A stretch of 15,000 nt of DNA from Glandiceps talaboti (taxonomy: Eukaryota; Hemichordata; Enteropneusta; Spengelidae), in NCBI RefSeq assembly GCF_964340395.1, contig NC_135567.1, forward strand, positions 12,354,484 to 12,369,483, given 5' to 3'. The position numbers and the translations under genes were made by a program. Each line of letters opens with the position of its first letter. Within the stretch, counting starts at the first letter, position 1. The notes beneath the pieces are model-generated. The model searched no databases, had not been told where the DNA came from, and worked only from the letters and a program-made list of their open reading frames with translations. Shown here piece after piece: positions 1 through 9,420 of this stretch.

Positions 1-185
1 AACATATGAATGGACTCATCGTACCGATACACACTTCACACACCCTCTCTTTCGAAAAAATAAAAGTGAGACGCCAAAATCGACCAGACTTAGTTGGGTC
101 GAAGGACTCGTTTGATGACAGTCAGATCAAGTCAGTGGGACCATTCTATTTTTCAAAGTAAGCATTCGGAAAACACCAAACGAGG
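1..185 (+). promoter_or_regulatory. Putative 5' flank and 5' UTR of the signal-peptide exon
   Basis: This stretch lies directly upstream of the ATG at 186. An A/T-rich TATA-like run (AAATAAAAG, near 58-66) is followed by an initiator-like CCATTCT at 141-147. Neither is decisive and their spacing is not that of a classic TATA/Inr pair. An in-frame TAA at 159-161 shows that the downstream frame cannot extend further upstream, so this is leader or promoter sequence unless an exon is spliced in. A second donor-like GTAAGC at 158-163 would remove the ATG if used, so the transcript structure here is uncertain. The assignment is inferred from position only. Confidence 0.3.
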
Positions 186-261
186 ATGTACATCAAGTTG
201 ATTGACGTGTTCATAGTTGGACTGTTCCTTGTTTACCTTGGAAATGCCGTCAATGGACAAG
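186..261 (+). CDS. First coding exon of an unidentified secreted or membrane protein (signal peptide, partial gene)
   Basis: The ATG at 186 has A at -3 and is preceded by an in-frame TAA at 159-161. It opens a 25-codon reading: a short polar start (MYIKLID), a hydrophobic core (VFIVGLFLVYLG) and a polar end (NAVNGQ). This is the layout of an ER signal peptide. Signal peptidase could cut after VNG, since V at -3 and G at -1 fit the usual small-residue rule. The frame then meets CAAG|GTAGAA, a good splice donor with GT at 262-263, which splits a codon after its first base (phase 1). Read through, it stops at TAA 291-293, so splicing is needed for a longer protein. Phase-1 introns after signal peptides are common in animal extracellular proteins. 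The mature protein cannot be identified because no following exon is recognised. The exon call is inferred from sequence pattern and has no transcript support. Confidence 0.6.
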
Positions 262-1090
262 GTAGAAACTATTTTCATTATATTTTTGTTTAAGTTTCAA
301 TGGGTATTGTTGCAGATTTTCATTTCCTCCCACGGTGAAAGCATGTGTAGTAGCTCGTCTTATTAAGAGACCCGCCATGATTTTCTTTTCGGAAAATCAT
401 ATTTACATGGTTGCGATTGACAAAACTGATTATCCTTACTGCAAAATAACATTCTCAAATTATTAAATCAATCTGAATTTTTAAGTACGGACGTAAAATA
501 TATTCCCGGTTAGCGCATTATTATACATGTTGGGAAAACTACACAAGGTTCGAATTTCGTGAATGTCATGGAGCGAGGGGACTATTGGAGAAAGTTAGAG
601 ACTTTAAATTTGTTAAAGACTAGCCCGGTTCGTATGTCCATGAAATGCGACCAATTTTCACGGCAACGCCCGTACACAAAGCGTGTGAAGACTTTCGGAT
701 TTTGATCGTTCGAAAGACGGAGATATACTAATAAAAACGAACAATGGAAATTGTATAAAATGAACTTTTAGTCGAATTTGAGTAAAAATAGAATTGCTAG
801 AGCTTCAAACATACAGATAGTCAGACACAAAGACAATCAGGTCAATTCAGTATATGCAGTAGTTTTTTCTTTTGAATTACAGTGTAAAAATGGCTACCGT
901 TGGCATGCGCACCTTGTCTGGGTTATTATATTGTTAGTTGAAAACTGTCGCCACGTTACACCTTGACAAATATATACGATTAAAAAACCAGGTATTGTTG
1001 CCTTTAGCGCATGACTTTAGTTAGTCTACTTAACTGAGTTTTTATTGCCGAAAACTATGGCGTTTACGAGTTGAAGGTTTGCAGGATTAC
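262..1090 (+). other. Probable start of intron 1; no recognised content
   Basis: The segment begins with the donor GTAGAA. It is AT-rich with frequent stops in all frames. A possible acceptor at about 312-315 (TTGTTGCAG) would give an intron of only about 50 bases and a frame that closes after seven codons, so it is not supported. The open frame at 778-966 resembles nothing I know and lacks a good start context. A short similarity (GGTTCGAATT followed by CGTGA, near 547-562) recurs near 4989-5004, so the repeat family that dominates 1.1-5.9 kb may begin here in decayed form. Confidence 0.4.
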
Positions 1091-1098
1091 CAAGAAGT

Positions 1099-2350
1099 AT
1101 GCTCAAGGTCAATGTTGACCAAGGAAGTGCAGTGGACGTGAACACGGAAATGTCTCGAATGAATAGCTTTATGTGCACATTGCAGGGTGTTCATGTCATC
1201 TACAGTTCGAATAACTTTGCCTTAGCGTTTCACTCATGTCACATGACATTATTACACATACTCAGACAACTTCAAATACAAAAGAAACAATTACATGGGT
1301 GCTGTGCACAATGGGAATGCAGAAGTACTCAAGTTGATTATCAGTTAGAAAATAAACAATTGCAGCCATTAAAATCATCAAATCTATACCGAGTGTTTTG
1401 ATTAGAAGCCTGTTTCTACTGCACTGTAAACAAATAGCAATGCTTATAACTTTTTGATGTGATTGGGTAAAGGGTCATGCTGTGTGTTATATCTCTGTTA
1501 GCATAGAGATGAAATTGTCTATCTTTGTGTCAAAGACGTAATGTCCCTTGTGTGAAATACCAAGCCAACATCATTTCTACTGGAAGGATGTCTCAGGTTA
1601 TCTGTGATGACAGACCCTTGTGCAAAACATGACCTTGGAGGTGTCATACTCCTCAAGGTTCTATATTCCGTATTAGTGACGAATACTTGAGATCGAACAT
1701 TTAGTGTCTCAAAAATATATCCACTTGTATAGCAACTGTGGCATATTAAGTGTATCCAAAAACATCGCTTTAACAATTTCTGCTATTATTAACGTTATTT
1801 AAAAGCCGTGATTTTAGCATCGGCGCATTTTCATTTTCAAACGAACACACTACAGTTTCATTTCATGACACGCCAGCGAGACCAAATATGATTTTTACCA
1901 CCCAGTCCCACAGTATTCAGTAACGTTTCATCGTCTAAGTACACCTATGACTCAGAGCTACGTGAACCTTGACCCTTCAGTAGTGAATACTTCGCCGCTG
2001 TTTTGTCCATGGTGTAACAAATCAAACTATGCCACTGTTTGTTAGCCTGTCTGGTTTTGTACCACACCTCAAGTAACCATGCCCATTTCCCCTCATTTAC
2101 AAATGTGATTAAATATATGAACGTGTTGCTAAGAAACAGTTCGCAACAATATTACTATAAAAAAGTGTGTTGCCGATAATCCAACCGGCGCTAGTTTCAC
2201 ACAACGACTCTAAGCATATCATATAAAAAAGCTAAAAAATAGTCTTCTTGATCTTTCATGTGCGTCTGTTTTCTTTCCCGTCCCACGGTGATGTCTGTAC
2301 ACATTTCACAAAACTCCTCACAGAAGGGGAATTCTGACCGACATTTCCTT
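1099..2350 (+). repeat. Long direct repeat, copy 1 (non-coding)
   Basis: This is the first of a series of diverged direct copies. The most conserved blocks are GAACATTTAGTGTCT (near 1697), the TAGCAACTGTG block (near 1729), CAGTATTCAGTAACGTTTCA (near 1912), CGTGAACCTTGACCCTTCAG (1961-1980), ACCACACCTCAAGTAACCAT (2061-2080) and the GTTGCTAAGAAACAGTT block (near 2125). They recur in the same order in copy 2, about 975 bases later, and many recur in copy 3. The 5' part (1099-1165, with TCAAGGTCA at 1103-1111) matches blocks of copies 2 and 4 less well. No terminal repeats or transposase were seen. Open frames inside (for example 1099-1401) are not kept between copies, so no coding is inferred. 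Confidence 0.7.
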
Positions 2351-2389
2351 GTAGAAAATAGTCACCCAAACCGTGGCATTGACAAATCA

Positions 2390-3320
2390 AAATGCGGAAA
2401 TGAAATTCAAGGTCAATGTCAATGTCAAAAGCAAATGGGTAGTAGACTTGAACACGGAAATTGGTACAATAATTCGATAGCTGTAAGATGTACCCGCCAT
2501 CTTGTTCATGCAACTGGTTAGTGGTGACTTAACTTTATACAAAAACATGAACATAGGGGTGGCGGTCCTATGTTTCTTATATACAAGAGACTGAAATTTC
2601 AATGTCTTACAAACCAATATATTCCCACTATATTTTTATATTTCATGTAAGTTTCCAAATTAATACTAGAGCTCGAACATTCAGTGTCTAAAAAATATAC
2701 CCCTCCTGTAGCAACTGTGACACGTTAAGTGCATCTTTAAAAAATCGCTTTAGCAATTTCTGCTATTAATGTCATTTAAAAGACACGATTTTGTCATCGG
2801 CGCATTTTCTTTTTCAAGCGGTCCACACTATAGTTTCATTTTGTGTGACACGCCTGCGAGACCAATGCATCTTTTACCACACAGTCCGTTCACAGTATTC
2901 AGTAACTTTTCATCGTATAATTACACCAGAGCTACGTGAACCTTGACCCTTCAGTAGTGAATACTTTACCGCTGTCTTGTCAACCGTGTAACAAATCATA
3001 CTATTTCACTTGTTGTAAGCTTGTCTGCCTGTTTTGTGAACCACACCTCAAGTAACCATGCCCGCTTTCTCTTATAAACCAAAAATATGTGCACGGGGCT
3101 GCTAAGAGACAGTTTGCAACAACATTAAGCCAAAAATAAAACTATGTTGTCGATAGACTGACCGACGCTAGCTTCAGCCGACGACCCTAAATATTTGTAA
3201 GTATTTGAAACAAACGTTATCATGCTCGTCTGATTTCCCTCCCCAGTGATACTTGTACATATTTCATCAAACTATCACAGAAGAGGTATTTTGACCAACA
3301 TTTCGTTCGGTTTGAGGTTG
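2390..3320 (+). repeat. Long direct repeat, copy 2 (non-coding)
   Basis: All ordered blocks of copy 1 reappear here: GAACATTCAGTGTCT near 2678, the TAGCAACTGTGACA block near 2709, GTATTCAGTAACTTTTCATC near 2895, GTGAACCTTGACCCTTCAG at 2936-2954 and ACCACACCTCAAGTAACCAT at 3040-3059. The offset from copy 1 is about 974-980 bases. The 5' blocks (TCAAGGTCA at 2407-2415, then AACACGGAAAT and GCCATCTTGTTCATGCAACT) align to copy 3 rather than to the poorly kept start of copy 1. Overlapping open frames on both strands at 2256-2617 fall in this unit and are not kept in the others. The limits are approximate because the copies have drifted. Confidence 0.75.
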
Positions 3321-3424
3321 AAACAATATTTAAAAAATTAAACTAAAAGAATCAAATTAATGTAAAGCCTTAAACTATTATTCATGCAAAGAATGAAAAA
3401 AAGCCTGGAGACTTGAACAAGACT

Positions 3425-4260
3425 AGAAAGATTTAACTGTGTTAGCCAGGAAGCCATCCTTGTAAGAAAAACTATATATTTCAAAATAGCAGACATTTTA
3501 CCGCCATTGCCAAGTCTGAATTAACGCATTTAACGTTAAAAGTACCTACTCAGGCTACTGATATGTTGTAGAAAAAATGATAATTCTACTAACCCAAAAC
3601 GTGGCATTGACAAAGTCAAGATGCGGAAATAAAATTCAAGGTCAATAACAACAGAAAAAGCAGTGAACTTGAACACGGAAATGGCTACAATAATACGATA
3701 GCTGCGAGATGTTCCTGCCATCTCTTCAATGTAATTGGTTAGTGGTGAGGGAACTTTGTACAGAACATGAACACAGGGAAGTCACTCCTATGTTTAATAT
3801 TTACTAGAGACTGAAATCTTAATTTATATATTCCCATCTAGAAACAGTGACATTGATAAGTTCGTCTTAACAATTCGTCTTACAAATTTCTGCCATTTCT
3901 GCGATATGATCTTTTAAAAGCCGTGATTTTGGTGCATTCTATAATGGTTGTGATAGAGCTGGTCATGTCGTAACACGCATGCGCTACATAATGCGTATTT
4001 TCCCACCCAGTCCCACATTATTCAGTAACGTTTCGACTTAAATTACATCTCAAAACTACGTGAACCTTGACCCGTCAGTAATGAATCCTTCGCCGCTGTT
4101 TTGTCCATCGTGTAACAAATCAAACTATGCCACTGTTTGTTAGCCAGTCTGTCTATTTTGTGTACCACACCTCAAGTAACCACGCCCATTTTTCATTATA
4201 GACCAGAATTGAAGCAATATGAAAAAGAGGTTGCTAAAAGACAGTTTACAACAACATCAT
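3425..4260 (+). repeat. Long direct repeat, copy 3 (non-coding)
   Basis: The unit contains GTGGCATTGACAAAGTCAAG (3601), TCAAGGTCA (3636-3644), GAACACGGAAATGGC (near 3670), GTGAACCTTGACCC (4060-4073), GCCGCTGTTTTGTCC (near 4092) and ACCACACCTCAAGTAACCAC (4164-4183). The offset from copy 2 is about 1124 bases at the 3' blocks. The middle section (about 3830-4010) is the most diverged. Its head, GTGTTAGCCAGGAAGCCAT near 3438, recurs as GTGTTAGTCAGAAAGCCAT near 4872, which marks the probable unit start. The open frame at 4219-4401 straddles the end of the repeat and resembles nothing I recognise. Confidence 0.7.
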
Positions 4261-4261
4261 G

Positions 4262-4861
4262 TTACTTTCCCTTTAGACGAGAAAACAATCTCACATTATT
4301 TGCCAGATTTCAATGACGTCATAAGTTGTATAGTGCAAAGGTCAGAAGTACCAGAAAACCGCTATGAACTAAACTTTTTTCAACTGTGGGAGAGATTGTA
4401 AACACATCTACACCATAGGCCTCTCTAAGTTAACATTGGTAAAATTATCTAATTGTGTATGTGTCAAGCAGAGATAGACAAACATTGATCAAATATATAC
4501 TCCTGCATATATGATATAATTCGATGTCATTCCCCAATATATTTCTTAAGGAAAATACGAGTGAACTAAGGGGACTTTGTCACTACGAGTCGCTAGACGA
4601 GTCACGAGTATTGTCCAACTCAATGAAGAAAATGTAGGAGATTAACATAATAGCAGGCCCAGTCATATCAAGGGAAAGTAATGGTAATTTTGAACGTTAT
4701 GACTCATATTTCGAACACAGCAAAAACAGTGACGTAGATCCGCCTTGTCGTGACGGAGAATGACCAGTCTATTTATTCTATAGTTTGTTGTTCAACTTGG
4801 CTCGTGGTTAATATCAATGTATAAAGGTGTTTTTTTATCGTTTTATATCGCCTGGGACGAG
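4262..4861. other. Spacer between repeat copies 3 and 4; nothing recognised
   Basis: The spacer is AT-rich with no strong open frame, RNA gene or repeat that I can see. A perfect palindromic TGACGTCA (cAMP-response-element type octamer) lies at 4314-4321, inside a small open frame. A single octamer can occur by chance. Confidence 0.4.
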
Positions 4862-5375
4862 GTTAAACTGTGTTAGTCAGAAAGCCATTCTGACAGTCAC
4901 CCCAAAGTTTGAATCAAATAAGTCAAATACGGAAATACACTCAGGTTACTGTTGACAAAGGAAGGGCAGTGGACGTGAACACAGAAAGGGTTCGAATTCC
5001 GTGATCATTGCACGACTTTGTCGCCGTTTTTCTAGCCGGTAAGGGGTGATTTATACGGGAACATTGTTCAGAAAAAGAAGCACGGTTGTATTATATTCCT
5101 CACGGCATAATGAATAGGTTTTAGGCACAACAAGTTTACTCTCGTACTACATTTAATTAAATGACCCCTGTCAGCTGTGACACTGTCTATGTCACCACGA
5201 AGTGTTAGTGATGAAGTGCATAACTTGGCATTTCTTTTCAAACATACTTTCAAGAGCACAGGTACATAAAAAATGTGCGATTTTGTGCGTCTGTTACCAT
5301 GACAATGTCCATAGTAACAGTCAATTAATGGTTTATATTTCAAAGATAATTATAGACATTAAGAAATTGATGAAA

Positions 5376-5409
<34 letters not shown>

Positions 5410-5660
5410 CACCTTTTACTGGGCAGTCACACAGTCTTCAGTAATGTTTCGTCATATAATTGCGCCTCTATAAGTATTCGTATTTGAACCTTCACCCTTC
5501 CCCGGATAATGTCCCCATTTCTTTTCAATTTGTATCGTATAACGACTTACATATATCTCAGTACTGGCCAGTGTAAAGATCCTTTGTAACTGATGATGGT
5601 TTTGGGTAAGCGTACATTGTGACATTTGAGCCGTCACCATTGTCCTATCCTCTATTCATT
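4862..5660 (+). repeat. Long direct repeat, copy 4 (decayed)
   Basis: The head block GTGTTAGTCAGAAAGCCATT matches copy 3. GGCAGTGGACGTGAACACAGAAA (around 4968) matches the head of copy 1 (GCAGTGGACGTGAACACGGAA at 1129). Further on, ACACAGTCTTCAGTAATGTTTC (near 5430) and TGAACCTTCACCCTT (5485) match the later blocks with changes. The middle is largely unalignable by eye and carries a (GAT)11 microsatellite. Spacing from copy 3 at the TGAACC block is about 1424 bases, so this unit has gained sequence. It is non-coding by the same argument as the other copies. Confidence 0.5.
5376..5408 (+). repeat. (GAT)11 microsatellite
   Basis: Eleven perfect GAT units. In one frame it would give eleven consecutive aspartates inside a small open frame (5202-5444). 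That frame lies in a decayed repeat and has no other sign of being a gene, so it is treated as a simple repeat that is probably length-variable. Confidence 0.95.
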
Positions 5661-5734
5661 TGAATCGTGAATCATACAACAAAACATAGTCATTCGAGTA
5701 CCTGTTATTGGGTTTTTGACATAACATAAGATTG

Positions 5735-5905
5735 AGATGCGCGAACCTTGACCCTTTCACAGCAATTGTTCCCCTATATCTTTTCAATTTGAAACGTGGA
5801 ACGAATTATAAACATCTCAGAACTCACCAGTGTATAGATCCTTTGTCGTTCATTAAATGACAATGTACTGTGTGATATCTAAACTTCAACCGTTCGACTG
5901 TAAAT
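5735..5905 (+). repeat. Partial copy 5 of the long repeat
   Basis: CGAACCTTGACCCTTTCA (from 5742), CTTTTCAATTTG followed by CGT (near 5779), AACATCTCAGAACT (near 5812) and CCAGTGTATAGATCCTTTGT (near 5829) repeat blocks seen about 255 bases earlier (TGAACCTTCACCCTT at 5485, CTTTTCAATTTGTATCGT near 5521, CCAGTGTAAAGATCCTTTGT near 5568). It is therefore a local tandem duplication of the 3' part of copy 4. Confidence 0.65.
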
Positions 5906-6221
5906 TGGGATGGGTGTGCCACCCTTTGCAGTGCTAAAACGATATCTGTTGTTTTTTTTCGGGGTGAAGAGTGTAAGATTTTCATTATTTTCTATTTCGC
6001 TTGGTCTAAAATATCGTTCATTGTCATTTACCAAAATCATAACTGTCATTGCCGCCGCAAATGTCGCCTCCTAAGGAAAATATATTTAGGAGAAGGCTTT
6101 CATATTTGAAAAACCTGTAATTCGCTAAAATGAGGTATTGGTTTTGGTCAAAATGGGTCTTAATTGGGGCTTCCGAGCACTGGCCACACACCCCTACCAG
6201 AGTTGGCCACTACGGCCGGAC
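5906..6221. other. Spacer before the GGAT array; one small inverted repeat
   Basis: No coding signal is visible. CTCCTAA (6068-6074) and TTAGGAG (6086-6092) form a 7-bp inverted repeat. It extends by a GCC/GGC pairing across a two-base bulge, with an A/T-rich loop. The same TCCTAA/TTAGGA pairing occurs in the hairpin at 7186-7233, so the two sites may share an origin, but this is only a guess. Confidence 0.35.
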
Positions 6222-6836
6222 AAATAAATGGATGGATGGGTATATGGGTGTATGGATGGAATGATGAACAGATGGATGACTAAAGGATGGATGGATGGAT
6301 GGATGGACGGACGGATGGATGGACAGATGGGGGGAGGGGGTAGGGACAGAGGAAGAGATGGCTGAATGGATGGATAGATATATGGATGGATTGGTGGGGT
6401 GGGTGGATGGATGGATGGATGGATGGATAGATATATGAATGGATTGTTGGGTGTAGGTGGGTAGATGGATGGATGGATGGATTGTTGGACGGATGGAAAG
6501 ATTGATATGTGACTAATGGAATGATGAATGAATGGATGGATGGATGGATGGATGGATGGATGGATGGATAGATATATGAATGGATTGTTGGGTGTAGGTG
6601 GGTAGATGGATGGATGGATGGATGGATTGTTGGACGGATGGAAAGATTGATATGTGACTAATGGAATGATGAATGAATGGATGGATGGATGGATGGATGA
6701 ATGGATAGATATATGAATGGATTGTTGGGTGTAGGTGGGTAGATGGATGGATGGATGGATTGTTGGAAGGATGGAAAGATTGATATGTGACTAATGGAAA
6801 GATGAATGAATGGATGGATGGATGAATGGATGGATA
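6222..6836 (+). repeat. GGAT tetranucleotide satellite with higher-order structure
   Basis: About 600 bases are mostly GGAT/GGAC/GAAT units. Variant segments recur in order: ATAGATATATGAATGGATTG, GTTGGGTGTAGGTGGGTAG, then GGATTGTTGGACGGATGG, then GATTGATATGTGACTAATGG. The ATAGATAT landmark falls at 6427, 6568 and 6705, giving a higher-order period of about 137-141 bases over three units. A more diverged landmark at 6374 suggests an older fourth unit. The minus strand shows a long histidine/proline/serine/isoleucine open frame that is a by-product of the repeat. Array length in an assembly may be unreliable. Confidence 0.95.
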
Positions 6837-7178
6837 CTTGAAATCGTAGTCCTGAAATTAGGTCAACATACGCTCTAATGTTCACTGTTGACAATATGTA
6901 TATTTTTCATTTGTTGAAAACGTTAAACAGATCAGGTGAAAAGCATAACATTACAAATAATATTTATCTAATTTTCAATTATAAAAGAAATGGTCGTGGT
7001 TTTGATTAGGTTTGGCTGTTTCTGGTCATGGCGTTACTGTGCGACATCGCTACATGTGCTAAGCCAAGCATGAGCTTTTTCATTGTTGTGCAAACGCTTC
7101 TAGGAGAACAGTCCAGACGAAATGAAACGATACTGTTAATCCAGCCTTCGGTTCCCTAGCCGTCGCACAAGCTCAATA
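6837..7178. other. Spacer after the GGAT array; nothing recognised
   Basis: The sequence has no clear open frame or repeat match. Its first part (to about 6985) is markedly A/T-rich and the rest is mixed. No RNA gene was recognised. Confidence 0.4.
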
Positions 7179-7233
7179 AGCGAACTTCGCTCGTTTAGGA
7201 CAACCCCGGCCCCGCTCCCTCCTCCTAAGCGAA
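7179..7233 (+). other. GC-rich inverted-repeat region with two alternative hairpins
   Basis: AGCGAA (7179-7184) and TTCGCT (7186-7191) form a 6-bp inverted repeat around a single base, too tight a loop to fold as it stands. Alternatively TTCGC (7186-7190) plus TTAGGA (7195-7200) can pair with TCCTAAGCGAA (7223-7233), an 11-bp stem with a four-base bulge and a 22-base C-rich loop (CCCCGGCCCCGCTCCC inside). The two pairings share the TTCGC arm and so exclude each other. The block is much richer in G+C than its surroundings. It could be a fragment of a mobile element or a structured RNA; nothing identifies which. Confidence 0.4.
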
Positions 7234-7324
7234 TGTGCAGAATTGCGACATCAGTACGTTCATATATGATGACCTTATTGTGTAAACCATGATGAAACTT
7301 GTAGCAGTCACACCACTACCATCA

Positions 7325-7480
7325 ATGTGTTATGTCTACGTTATTGTTATAGTCGAAATATGTGAATCTCTGTGTTCCAAACATAGTGTCCCATGAGTGA
7401 AAACAAACCCAACATTTTAGCTATAATTGTTTCCTTTACATTTGAAGTTGTCGGAGAATGCGTAAAACATCATTAGATCT
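7325..7480 (+). repeat. Remote diverged piece of the 1.1-5.9 kb repeat family
   Basis: Ordered short matches link this stretch to 1477-1635: GTGTTATGTCTACGTTA with GTGTTATATCTCTGTTA, then AGTGTCCCATGAGTGAAA with AATGTCCCTTGTGTGAAA, then ACCCAACAT with GCCAACAT, then TGCGTAAAACAT with TGTGCAAAACAT. The spacing is similar in both. A second weak match, ATCAAATAACCATGTC near 7702, resembles the CTCAAGTAACCATGCC block. This is a by-eye match only. Confidence 0.4.
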
Positions 7481-9265
7481 TAGCAGTATTACTGACCATA
7501 CATGTAAAAGAAATGATTGTGCTAACTCCATTATAACGATCTTACACCATCGTGGCTAATCACCTTGAATTGGTGTTTTGCCAAATCTAAACTGTATGCT
7601 CACCCTGTGAAGACTGTAACGCGTACGTGCCGGTAGTCATGGTCATTGAAAATACTGGTTAGAATGCCTCATATCATTTGTATGGGTCATTTGTAGCACA
7701 AATCAAATAACCATGTCTCTTGTGAATGGTGCCCTTTGACTTTTGATTTAAATATCAATTGTGTTGAAGATCATATGATAATTTAACGACATGCCTGTCT
7801 ACTTGTGTAGTTCTTCTGCCTACTTCATCTAATCAGAAAACACAAACGCTTTTCATCTGATATTTACTTTTTTGCAAAGTGTTTCAAACAAATACGTAAA
7901 TTAAATTCCATTGGCGTCCGTTCAAGTGATCTGTAATCCGTATTTAAGTTTCTTCGGAAATGGAATATATATTCTCACTGCGCATGAAACCCTGTGCTTA
8001 AATAAAAAAAAATCCCTGCTGTAGAAGTAAAATGGACTCTCTGTTGATATTTGAAATGTTAAGTTGAGCCCCCGTTTCATTTCAAAACAGTGTAGTTCTT
8101 GATGTTCGTTCCATGTAATTCATAACAAGATTTTCTAAATACTGTAAATGTACATATGTGTACGTATTACTGTGTTTCCAATCATGCCAACCAATCTTCA
8201 TGTCATGGTGATTGCACCGTCCCCGCACCTGTGACTTGTGAAGTTAACGCCTTTGTGAAGCTCTGGCTACCGTCAACCTATGTGAGAATAGCGTATTATA
8301 CACAAATGCGTTACTCTATATACCACATGTAGTCTCGTTTAAAGAAGGCGACATGAGTAAAAATCGACATCGGAGATTTGTTTTACTTCTTGAAATAATA
8401 GTATTCTTTTTATTTTATTATGTTTAACACTTGTCGCACAAAAAATGAGGCAAATAAGGGCTTCCAGTTTGGCTAGCTAAGTTTGGCAGTATAACTGACA
8501 TTCTAGGTCAAACTAAAACCAATGAAATACAATAACGAAATATACTGAATTTAAATATGACCTAGTGTTTTTAAAAACGTGAAAAATGGTGAGTTTAATG
8601 TGACGACATAGTGTGGAATTTCCCTGTTAGTTAACAAAAACAGACACATTAAACAATCTGCAAGGGGCGTTTGGAATGTCAATAGTTGTTAAGTAAGGTA
8701 ACGTTATTCATGTTAAAATTGAACAGAAAACTAACTGCTTTTTCGTCAATATTTTAATTAAACATTAATTTAACTAGCCTTTATTTTGAAATATAAAGAT
8801 AGTTTGTTGCATATAATGCATTTTATCGGTGTAACGTTAGTGTTGAAGTTAATGTTTTTGTTTCTGAGAACTTCAAACAAAAATGGAACAAATAAAGTAA
8901 TTAAATACACTTGAAGTGTCATACGCTCTCTTCTCGTTCGACTGCAAACTCTAGAGGCTAAAATCGTTAGAGTGTTCATTGAAATGGATTCTAATTTAAT
9001 TGCGGCTTCAAAGAATTTCTTTCCATCCGACGCGAGTGAGAGAGTTTGCACAAGAACAAAAAACTGTTGACGGTTGATGTGACGTCATTATCGATGTGAC
9101 AGTGTAACATAAGTAACAAATTAAAGTCATTAAACCCCCTTTTCTATGCAAAACTAGGAACATTTCATTATGACGATGTTTAAAAAGTGTGATAGATAGT
9201 TGGTATAATATACCAGTCCATTTATCAGTCACAAATATCAACGTTTATGGCTCGTTATAGGATTT
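7481..9265. other. Long non-coding stretch; nothing firmly recognised
   Basis: No gene is supported in about 1.8 kb. A 58-codon frame at 8156-8332 (+) is cysteine-rich at its start (cysteines at residues 2, 6, 16, 20 and 28) but has no signal peptide, no known family and no splice support. Minus-strand frames at 8770-9051 and 9008-9241 match nothing I know and overlap each other. A perfect palindromic TGACGTCA lies at 9080-9087. The sequence is A/T-rich with long A and T runs, typical of intron or intergenic DNA. Confidence 0.4.
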
Positions 9266-9420
9266 GTAGGCTCAACTGATATGATGTAGGTTCAACTTTA
9301 CAATAATATCAGGCCCTTTTGCTGAACACGTTATATAATAGTGCAAATTATATAGTTGCCTACCTTCGACACGTAATTTCATATCAGCTGTATAATCTAA
9401 TATAAATGAAAAAAAAATCT

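Noticed and set aside
4989-5000. GGTTCGAATTCC, similar to a tRNA B-box (also GGTTCGAATTT at 547-557)
   Set aside because: The spacing inside the box is off by one base, no A-box is found upstream and no cloverleaf can be drawn, so neither a tRNA gene nor a tRNA-derived SINE is supported.
5202-5444. Open frame with eleven aspartates
   Set aside because: The run is a GAT microsatellite inside a decayed repeat, and nothing else in the frame resembles a protein.
6658-6894. Minus-strand His/Pro/Ser/Ile-rich open frame
   Set aside because: It is the direct translation of the GGAT satellite complement.
4314-9087. Two perfect TGACGTCA octamers (4314-4321 and 9080-9087)
   Set aside because: Eight-base palindromes are expected at low frequency by chance in 15 kb, and neither lies near a supported promoter.
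8770-9241. Two overlapping minus-strand open frames
   Set aside because: There is no recognisable domain, no good start context and no splice support. They overlap each other in different frames in A/T-rich DNA.
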